Of a DNA stretch of 64,000 bases, positions 51,893 through 62,434 are shown one piece after another. This stretch comes from Aristolochia californica (taxonomy: Eukaryota; Streptophyta; Magnoliopsida; Piperales; Aristolochiaceae). Numbering within the stretch: the first letter of the stretch is position 1; every line of letters starts with the position of its first letter. A program made the translations under genes and the position numbers. The notes beneath the pieces were generated by a model, which worked only from the letters and a program-made list of their open reading frames with translations, was not told where the DNA came from and ran no database searches. The DNA is taken from NCBI GenBank assembly GCA_029961685.1, contig JARWKL010000002.1:19684908-19748907 (forward strand). The letters run 5' to 3'.

Positions 51893-54800
51893 CAACATGT
51901 TTCTAGCATGCATATCCACCACATTTAAAACATGTTAGGATCAACTAGAAATTTCTTTCTTATAAAATTCCACCAAGCTATTAGGGGTTGTACTAGTGGA
52001 ATTTTTCAAACATGGATAACATAACTTTGGTGTTCATTTTGACTGCGTGAAATAATTTTCTGGACATACATTTATTATAGTTTTCTAATTTTTTTGCATA
52101 CATAGACTCTAATATTTTCATTTTGTTGTGATCTATTTGCCTTATCTTTTTGTTTACGAGAAAAATGGAAGAGAGAAAACTCATGTTTGGATTTGAAAAA
52201 AAATTGAACTTCCAAAATGGTAATGCACAAATTCTGAGAGAAATAATTCCAAAAAATTTATGTGATTTTTAAGGATTGTAAGTTGTTTATATATTGGGTG
52301 TTGCGATCATCAGCAGAGGTATTTTTCACGGAATGTTGACTCCCAAACCATAAGTCATTTGTAACAAAAATTATAGCCGTTACACATCACTAATCAATCA
52401 AATCATTTACGATGATCTATGATTGTTAGGTCCGCTTTTTGTAAAATAGGTACAAAGTGGGTTTTTGGCTTTGGTAAATATCCCACCGCAGGTTAACTTG
52501 AGAATTTAATTTTTTCTACTCGATGAAATTTTTGGATCATTAGGTCATTTGCATCTTAAACATGTTTTTGGCATGCATATCCACCATATTTCAAACATGT
52601 TAGGATCAACTAGAAATCTCTTTCTTATAAAATTCCACCAAGCTATTAGGGGTTGTAGTAGTAGAATTTTCCAAACATGGATAACAAAACTTTGGTGTTT
52701 ATTTTGAGTGCGTGAAATAATTTTCTTCACTTACATTTATTATAGTTTTAATTTTTTTGCACACATGGACTCTAATATTTTCATTTTTCTGTGATCTATT
52801 TTCCTTATCTTTTTGTTTACGAGAAAAATGGGAGAGAGAAAACTCAAGTTTGGATTTGAAAAAAAATTGAACTTCTAAAATGGTAATGCACAAATGCTGA
52901 GAGAGATAATTGCAAAAAATGTCTGTGATTTTTAAGGATTGTAAACTCTTTTAGGTTTTTATATATTGGCTTTTGCAATCATCGGAAGAGGCATTTTTCA
53001 CAGAGTGTTGACTCCCAAACCAAAAGTCATTTCAAACAAAAATTATAGCCGTTATACATCACTAATCGTTCAAAACATTTACGATGATCTATGATTGTTA
53101 GGTCCACTTTTTGTAAAATAGGTAAAAAGTGGGTTGTTTGGCTTTTGTAAATATCCCACCACAGGTTAACTTAAGAATTTAATTTTTTCTACTCCTTGAA
53201 ATTTTTTTATTATTAGGTCATTTGCATCTTCAACATTTTTCTAGCATGCATATCCACCACATTTAAAACATGTTAGGATCAATTAGAAATCTCTTTCTTA
53301 TAATATTCCACCAAGCTATTAGGGGTTGTACTAGTGGAATTTCCCAAACATGGATCACAAAACTTTGGTGTTCATTTATAGTGCATGAAATAATTTTCTA
53401 CACTTACATTTATTAGTAGTTTTCAAAATTTTTTGCATACATAAACTCTAAAATTTTCATTTTGTTGTTATCTATTTGCCTTATCTTTTTGTTTATGAGA
53501 AAAAAGGGAGAGTGAAAACACAGGTTTGGATTTAAAAAAAAATTGAACACCCAAAATGCACAAATGCTGAGAGAGATAATTCCACAAAAGTATCTGTGAT
53601 TTTTAAGGATTGTAAACTCTTTTAGTTTTTCATATATTGGGTTTTACAATCATTGGAAGAGGGGTGGGGGGCGAGGCATTTTCACTGAGTGTTGACTCCC
53701 AAACCATAAGTCATTTTTAACAAAAATTATAACCGTTACACCTCATTAATCGATCAAAACATTTACGATGATCAATGATTGATAGGTCCGCTTTTGGTAA
53801 AATAGCGAAAAAGTGGGTTGTTTGGCTCTTGTAAATATCCCTAAGCACGTAACCTTGAGAATTTAATTTTTTCTACACCTTGAAATTTTTGGATCTTTAA
53901 GTCATTTGCATCTTTAACATGTTTCTGGCATGCATATCGACCACATTTAAAACATGTTAGGATGAACTAGAAATCTCGTTTTTATAAAATTCCACAAAGC
54001 TATTAGGGGTTGTACTAGTACAATTTCCCAAACATGAATAACAAAACTTTGGTGATCATTTTGTGTGCATGAAATAATTTTCTTCACTTACATTTATTTT
54101 AGTTTTCTAATTTTTTTGCATACATAGACTCTAATATTTCATTTTGTTGTGATCTATTTGCCTTATCTTTTTGTTTACGAGAAAAATTAGAGAGAGAAAA
54201 CTCAAGTTTGGATTTGAAAAAAAATTGAACTTCCAAAATGGAAATGCGCAAATGAGGAGAGAGATAATTCCAAAAAATGTCTTTGATTTTTAAGGATTGT
54301 AAACTCTTTTAGTTGTTTATATATTGGGTTTTGCAATCATAGAAAGAGGCATTTTTCACTGAGTGTTGACTCCCAAACTATATGTCATTTCCAACAAAAA
54401 TTTGAGCCGTTTCACATCATTAATCAATCAAAAAATTTACAATGATCTATGACTGTTAGGTCCTCTTTTGGTAAAATACGCAAAAAACGCAGTCTGTTTG
54501 GATCTCGAAAATATCCCACTGCACGTTAAGTTGTGAATTTAATTTTTTCTACTCCTTCAAATTTTTGGATCATTAGGTCATTTGCATCTTCAACAAATTT
54601 CTGGCATGCATATCCACCACATTTAATACAAGTTAGGATCAATTAGAATCTCGTTCTTATAAAATCCACCAAGCTACTACGGGTTGTACTAGTGGAATTT
54701 CCCAAACATGGATAAAAAAACTTTGGTGTTAATTTTTAGTGCATAAAATAATTTTCTTCACTTACATTCATTTATTGTTTTCTAATTTTTTTCCATACTT

Positions 54801-54939
54801 AAACTCTAGAATTTTCATTTTGTTGTGGTCTATTTGCCGTATCTTTTTGTTTACGAGAAAAAAAGGAGAGTGAAAACTCAGGTTAGGATTTGAAAATTAA
54901 TTGAACACCCAAAATGCACAAATGCTGAGAGAGATAATT

Positions 54940-54962
54940 CCACAAACGTATCTTTTAGTTTT
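54940..54962 (+). other. ~25-bp deletion in B1 monomer
   Basis: The text acaaacgtatcttttagttt joins acgtatct to tttagttttt, omitting gtgatttttaaggattgtaa and adjacent bases. Microhomology tctttta/tct is plausible. The monomer is 655 bp. Confidence 0.8.
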
Positions 54963-57900
54963 TCATATATTTGGTTTTGCAATAATCGGAAGAGGGGTGG
55001 GGGGTGAGGCATTTTTAACTGAGTGTTGACTCCCAAACCATAAACAATTTTTAACAAAAATTATAACCGTTACATATCATTAATCGACCAAAACATTTTC
55101 GATGATCTATGATTGTTAGGTCCTCTTTTTGTAAAATAGGCAAAAAGTGGGTTGTTCGGCACTGGTAAATATCCCACCGCACGTTAACTTGAGAATTTAA
55201 TTTTTTCTACTCGAAAATTTTGGATCATTAGGTCATTTGCATCTTCAACATGTTTCTAGCATGCATATCCACCACATTTAAAACAAGTTAGGATCAATTA
55301 GAATCTCTTTCTTATAAAATTCCACCAAGCTATTAGGGGTTGTACTAGTGGAATTTCCCAAACATGGATCACAAAACATTGGTGTTGATTTTTAGTGCAT
55401 GAAATAATTTTCTATACTTACATTTATTTATAGTTTTCAAATTTTTTTGCATACATAAACTCTAAAATTTTCATTTTGTAGTGATCTTTCTTCCTTTTCT
55501 TTTTGTTTACGAGATAAAAGGGAGAGTGAAAACACATGTTTGGATTTCAAAAAAACTTGAACACCCAAAATGCACAAATGCTGAGAGAGATAATTCCACA
55601 AACGTATCTGTGATTTTTAAGGATTGTAAACTCTTTTAGTTTTTCATATATTGGGTTTTGCAATAATCGAAAGAGGGATGGGACGAGAAATGTTGACTCC
55701 CAAACCATATGCCATTTTTATCAAAAATTATAACCGTTACACATCATTAATCGATAAAAACATTTACCATGATCTATGATTGTTAGATTCACTTTTTTAA
55801 AAATAGGCAAAAAGTGGGTTGTTTGGCTCTGGTAAAAATCCCACTGCACGTTAACTTGAGAATTTAATTTTTTTTTCTCCTTGAAATTTTTGTATCATTA
55901 GATCATTTGCATCTTCAACATATTTTTGGCATGCATATCCACCACATTTAAAATATGTTAGGATGAACTACAAATCTCTTTCTTATAAAATTCCACCAAG
56001 CATTTAGGGGTTGTACTATTGGAATTTCCCGAACATGGATAACAAAAATTTGGTGTTCATTTTGAGTGTGTAAAATAATTTTCCTCACAAACATTTATTG
56101 TAGTTTTCTAATTTTCTTTGTAATCATAAACTCTAAAAATTTCATTCGGTTGTGATCTATTTGCCTTATCATTTTCTTTACAAGAAAAATGGGAGAGTGA
56201 AAACTCAAGTTTTGATTTGAAAAAAAATTGAACTTCCAAAATGGAAATGCACAAATGCTGAGAGAGATAATTCAAAAAAATGTATGTAATTTTTAAGGAT
56301 TGTAAACTCTTTCAATTGTTTATATATTGGGTTTTGCAATCATCGGAAGAGGCATGTTTCACTGAGTGTTGTTTCCCAAACCATATGTCATTTCTAACAA
56401 AAATTATAGTCATTACACATCATTAATCGATCAAAATATTACGATGATCAATGATTGTTAGGTCCGCTTTTGTAAAATAGGCAAAAAGTGGGTTGTTTGG
56501 CTCTGTTAAATATCCCACTGCATATTAACTTAAGAATTTAATTATTTCTACTCCTTGAAATTTTTGGATCATTAGGTCATTTGCATCTTTAACATGTTTC
56601 TGGCATGCATATCCACCACATTTAAAATATGTTAGGATCAATTAGAATCTCTTTGTTATAAAATTCCACCAAACTATTACGGGTTGTACTAGGGGAATTT
56701 CCCAAACATGGTTCACAAAACTTTGGTGTTCATTTTTAGTGCGTGAAATAATTTTCTTTACTTACTTTTATTATAGTTTTCTAATTTTTTTTTTTTGCTT
56801 ACATAAACTCTAAATTTTCATTTTGTTGTGATCTATTTGTCTTATCTTTTTGTTTTCGAGAAAAATGGGAGAGTGAAAACTCAAGTTTGGATTTGAAAAA
56901 AAATTGAACTTCCAAAATGGAAATGCACAAATTGTGAAAGAGATTATTCCAAAAAATGTCTATGATTGTAAACCCTTTTTGTTGTTTATATATTGGGTTT
57001 TGCAATCATCAGAAGAGGCATTTTTCACTGAGTGATGACTCCGAAACCATAAGTCATTTCTAACAAAAATTATAGCCGTTACACATCATTAATCGAACAG
57101 AACACCTACGATGATCTATGATTGTTAGGTCTGCTTTTTGTTAAATAGGCAAAAAGTGGGTTGTTTGCATCTGGTAAATATCCCACCACAGGTTGACTTG
57201 AGAATTTAATTTTTTCTACTACTTGAAATTTTTGGATCATTAGGTTATTTGCATCTTCAACAGGTTTCAGGCATGCATATCCACCAAATTTAAAACATGT
57301 TAGGATAAATTAGAATCTCTTTCTTATAAGTTGTAGTACTAGTGGAATTTCTCAAACATGGATCACAAAACTTTGGTGTTCATTTTTAGTGCATGAAATA
57401 ATTTTCTTCACTTACATTTATTATACTTTTCAATTTTTTTTGCATACATAAACTCTAAAAGTTTCATTTTGTTATGATCTATTTGCCTTATCTTTTTGTT
57501 TACCAGAAAAAAGGGAGAGTGAAAACTCAGGTTTGGAATTGAAAAAAAATAGAACACCCAAAATGCACATATGCTGAGAGAGATAGTTCCAGAAACGTAT
57601 TTGTGATTTTTAAGGATTTTAAACTCTTTTAGTCTTTCATATATTGGGTTTTGAAATCATCGGAAGAGGGGTGCGGGGCGAGGCCTTTTTAACTGAGTGT
57701 TGACTCCAAAACCATAAGTCATTTCTAACAAAAATTATAGCCGTTACACATCATTAATCGAACAAAACATAAATGATGATCTATGATTGTTAGGTTGCTT
57801 TTTGTCAAATATACAAAAAGTGGTTGTTTGCGTCTGGTAAATATCCCACTGCATGTTAACTTGAGAATTTAATTTTTTCTACTCCTTGAAAGTTTTGGAT

Positions 57901-58601
57901 CATTAGGTCATTTGCATCTTCAACATATTTCTGGCATGCTTATCCACCACATTTAAAACATGTTAGGATAAATTAGAGTCTCTTTCTTATAATTTTCCGC
58001 CAAGCTATTAGGGGTAGTACTAGTGGAATTTCCCAAACATGGATCACAACACTTTGGTGTTCATTTTTAGTGCGTGAAATAATTTTTTTCACTTACATTT
58101 ATTATAGTTTTCCAATTTTTTTTGCATACGTAAAATCTAAAATTTTTATTTTTTTATGATCTATTTGCCTTATCTTTTTGTTTACGAGAAAAAAGGGAGA
58201 GTGAAAACTCCGGTTTCGAATTGAAGAAAAATTGAACACCCAAAATGCACAAATGCTGAAAGAGATAATTCCACAAATGTATCTGTGATTTTTAAGGATT
58301 GTAAACTCTTTTAGTCTTTCATATATTGGGTTTTGCAATCATCGGAAGAGGGGTGGGGGGCGAGGCATTTTTAATGGAGTGTTTACTCCCAAACCAAAAG
58401 TCATTTGTAACAAAAATTATAACCTTTACACATCATTAATCAACCAAAACATTTATGATGATCTATGATAGTTAGCTCCGCTTTTGGTAAGATAGGAAAA
58501 AAGTGGGTTGTTTGGCTCTGGTAAATATCCCACTGCACGTTAACTTGAGAATTTAATTTTTTCTACTCCAAATTTTTTTATCATGAGGTCATTTCCATCT
58601 T

Positions 58602-59276
58602 CTATATGTTTCTGGCATGCATATCCACCACATTTAAAACATGTTAAGATCAACTAGAAATCTCTTTCTTATAAAATTCCACCATGCTATTAGGGGTTGT
58701 AAAAGTGGAATTTCCCAAACATGGACACCAAAACTTTGGTGTTCATTTTTAGTGCGTGAAATAATTTTCTTCACTTACATTTATTATAGTTTTCTAATTT
58801 TTTTGCATACATAAAGTCTAAAATTTTCATTTCGTTGTGATCTATTTGGCATATTTTTTTGTTAACGAGAAAAATGGGAGAGTCAAAACTCAAGTTTGGA
58901 TTTGAAAAAAAATTGAACTTCCAAAATGGAAATGCACAAATGCTGAGAGGGATAATTCCAAAAAAAGTCTGTGATTTTCAAGGATTGTAAACTCTTTTAG
59001 TTGTTTATATATTGGGTTTTGCAATCATCGGAAGAGGCATTTTTTACTGAGTGTTGACTCCCAAACCATAAATCATTTCTTAAAAAAATTATAGCCATTA
59101 CACATCATTAATCGATCAAAACATTTATGATGATCTATGATTGTTAGGTCTACTTTTTGTAATAAAGGCAAAAATTGGGTTGTTTGGGTCTGGTAAATAT
59201 CCCACCGCACATTAACTTGAGAATTTAATATTTTCTACTCCCTGAAATTTTTGGATCATTAGGTCATTTGCATCTT
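58602..59276 (+). repeat. Representative type A monomer (675 bp)
   Basis: An intact copy useful as a reference. In order it shows catgcatatccaccacattt, gatcaactagaaatctctt, the tttcttcacttacatttatt block, ttttctaatttttttgcat, gagaaaaatgggagag, gaacttccaaaatggaaatg, ccaaaaaaagtctgtg, agttgtttatatattggg, gaagaggcattttttactg with no G run, attatagcc, and taacttgagaattt. Compared with type B it has 6 extra bases at aatggaaatgc and one base fewer at ccaaaaaatgtc. The type-defining differences are spread along the whole monomer, so types are inherited as blocks. Confidence 0.85.
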
Positions 59277-61302
59277 CAACATGTTTCTAGCATGCACATC
59301 CACCACATTTAAAACATGTTAGGATAATTTAGAATCTCTTTCATATAAAATTCCACCAAGTTATTAGCGATCGTACTAGTGGAATTTCCCAAACATGGAT
59401 CACAAAACTTTGGTGTTCATTTTTAGTGTGTGAAATAATTTTTTTCACTTACATTTATTATTGTTTTCTAATTTTTTTGCATACATAAAATCTAAAATTT
59501 TCATTTCGTTGTGATCTAATTACCTTATCTTTTTGTTTATGAGAAAAATGGGTGAGTGAAAATTCATGTATGGATTTGAAAAAAATTGAACTTCCAAAAT
59601 GCAAATGCACAAATGCTGAGGGAGATAATTGCAAAAAAAATCTGTGATTTTTAAGGACAGTAAACTCTTTTAGTTGTTTATATATTGGGTTTTGCAATCA
59701 CCGGAAGAGGCATTTTCACTAAGTGTTGACTCCCAAACCATAAGTCATTTCTAAAAAAATTTATAGCAATTAAATATCATTAATCGATCAAAACATTTCT
59801 GATGATCTACGATTGTTAGGTCCACTTTTTTTAAAATAGGCAAAAAGTGGTTTGTTTGGCTCAGGTAAATATCCCACTGGACCTTAACTTGAGAATTTAA
59901 TTTTTTCTACTCCAAATCTTTGGATCATTAGATCATTTGCATCTTCAACATATTTCTGGCATGCATATCCACCACATTTAAAACACGTTAGGATCAATTA
60001 GAATCTCTTTCTTATAAAATTCTACCAAGCTATTAGGGTTGTACTAGTGGAATTTCCCAAATATGTATCACCAAACTTTTGTGTTCATTTTTAGTGCGTT
60101 AAATAATTTTCTTCACTAACATTTATTATAGTTTTCAAATTTATTTGCATAGATAAACTCTGAAAATTTTATTTTGTTGTGATCTATTTGCCTTATCTTT
60201 TTTTTTACGCCAAATAAGGGAGAGTGAAAATTCAGGTTTGGATTTGAAAAAAAATTGAACACCCACAATGCACCAATGCGGAGAGAGATAATTCCACAAA
60301 TGTATATGTGATTTTTAAGGATTGTAAACTCTTTTAGTTTGTCATATATTGGGTTTTGCAATCATCGGAAGAGGGGTATGGGGCGAGGCATTTTTAATTG
60401 AGTGTTGACTCCCAAACCATAAGTCATTTTTAACAAAAATTATAACCGTTACACTTCATTAATCGATCAAAACATTTACGATCATCTAAGAATGTTAGGT
60501 CCGCTTTTTGTAAAATAAGCAAAAAGTGGGTTGTTTGGCTCTGGTAAATATCCCACCTCACGTTAACTTGAGATTTAAATATTTTCAACTCTTTGAAATT
60601 TTTGGATCATTAGGTCATTTGCATCTTTAACATGTTTCTGGCATGCATAACCGCCACATATAAAACATGTTAGGACCAACTAGAAATCTCTTTCTTATAA
60701 AATTCCACCAAGCTATTTGGGGTTGTACTAGTGGAATTTCCCAAACATGGATAACAAAACTTTGGTGTTCATTTTGAGTACGTGAAATAATTTTCTTCAC
60801 TTACATTTATTAAATTTTTCTAATTTTTGTGCATACATAAACTCTAAAATTTTCATTTTGTTGTGATCTATTTGGCTTATCTTTTTGTTTACGTGAAAAA
60901 TAGGAGAGTGAAAACTCAAGTTTGGATTTGAAAAAAAATTAAACTTCCAAAATGGAAATGTACAAAAGCTAAGAGAGATAATTCCAAAAAATGTCTGAGA
61001 TTTTTAAGGATTGTAAACTCTTTTAGTTGTTTATATATTGGGTTTTGCAATCATCAGAAGAGGCATTTTTCACTAAGTGTTAACTGCCAAACCATAAGTC
61101 ATTTCAAACAAAAATTATAGCCGTTACACATCATTAATCGATCAAAACATTTACATTGATCTCTAAAATTTAGGGCCACTTTTTGTAAAATAGGCAAAAA
61201 GTGGGTTGTTTGGCTCTGGTAAATATCCCACCGCACGTTAACTTGAGAATTTAATTTTTTCTACTCTTTGAAATTTTTGGATCATTAGGTCATTAGCATC
61301 TT

Positions 61303-61980
61303 CAACATGTTTCTGCCATGCATATCCACCACATTTAAAACATGTTAGGATCAATTAGAATCACTTTCTTATAAAAATTCCACCAAGCTATTAGGGGTTG
61401 TACTAGTGGAATTTCCCAAACATGGGTCACAAAACTATGGTGTTAATTTTTAGTACGTGAAATAATTTTCTGCACTTACATTTATGATTGTTTTCTAATT
61501 TTTTTGCATACATAAACTCTAAAAATTTCATTTTGTTGTGACCTATTTGCCTTATCTTTTTGTTTACGAGAAAAAAGGGAGAGTGAAAACTCAGGTTTGG
61601 ATTTGAAAAAAATTGAACACCCAAAATGCACAAATGCTGAGAGAGAGAAATCCACAAACGTATCTATGATTTTTAAGGATTGTAAACCCTTTTAGTTTTT
61701 TATATATTGGGTTTTGCAATCATCGGAAGAGGGGTGGGGCGAGGCATTTTTGACTGAGTGTTGAGTCCTAAACCATAAGTCATTTTTAACAAAAATTATA
61801 ACCGTTACACATGATTAAATAATGAAAACATTTACGATGATCTATGATTGTTAGGTCCGATTTTTGTAAAAAAGGCAAAAAGTCAGTTGTTTGGCTCTGG
61901 TAAATATCCCACTGCACATTAACTTGAGAATTTAATTTTTTCTACTCGAAATTTTTGGATCATTAGGTCATTTGCATCTT
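61303..61980 (+). repeat. Representative type B monomer (678 bp)
   Basis: An intact copy useful as a reference. Type B markers in order are gatcaattagaatc, a catgggtcacaaaac variant of catggatcacaaaac, gaacacccaaaatgcac, tccacaaacgtatct, gaagaggggtggggcgagg, attataaccg and tcccactgcac. The G-rich stretch near 61730 is short here; elsewhere in B monomers it expands to more than 30 consecutive Gs. The start is the caacatgttt landmark used for all monomers. Confidence 0.85.
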
Positions 61981-62414
61981 CAACATGTTTCTGGCATGCA
62001 TATCCACCACATTCAAAACATGTTAGGATCAATTAGAATCTCTTTCTTATAAAATTCCACCAAGTTATTTTGGGTTGTACTAGTGGAATTTTCCAAACAT
62101 GGATCACTAAACTTTGGTGTTTATTTTTAGTGAGTGAAATAATTTTCTTCACTTACATTTAGCATATTTTTAAAATTTATTTTCATACAAAAACTCTAAA
62201 TATTTCATTTTGTTGTAATCTATTTGCCTTATCTTTTTCTTTACGAGAAAAAAGGTAGAGTGGAAATTCAAGTTTGGATTTGAAAAAAAATTGAACACCC
62301 AAAATGCACAAATACTGAGAGAGATAATTCCACAAACGTATCTGTGATTTTGAAGGATTGTAAACTCTTTTATTTTTTCATATATTTTGTTTTGCAATCA
62401 TCGATGAGGGGGCA

Positions 62415-62434
62415 GGGGGGGGGGGGGGGGGGGG
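62415..62434 (+). repeat. Poly-G run (20 G)
   Basis: Twenty Gs after tcgatgagggggca, then aggttgagggtgagg, in the B monomer starting at 61981; the preceding B monomer at 61303 has only a short run. It is the last long run in the window. Confidence 0.88.

Larger units (their letters stand above)
44496..55915 (+). repeat. Older higher-order domain: four monomer subtypes in A1-B2-A2-B1 order
   Basis: Seventeen monomers start at 44496, 45171, 45842, 46525, 47198, 47875, 48549, 49231, 49885, 50581, 51211, 51893, 52558, 53231, 53915, 54591 and 55246. I sort them as A1 (atggtaatgc or ggtattgc): 44496, 46525, 50581, 51893, 52558. A2 (ggatgaact, then aaattggagagag or a close variant): 45171, 47875, 49231, 53915. 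B1 (tacgggttg, cattcatttatt): 45842, 48549, 49885, 54591. B2 (ttttctacacttac or variant, gaaaacacagg or variant): 47198, 51211, 53231, 55246. The complete order A1-B2-A2-B1 (about 2.7 kb) is seen at 46525-49230 and 52558-55245. Several breaks in the order coincide with mosaic monomers. Classification is by eye from marker words, not from an alignment. Confidence 0.68.
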
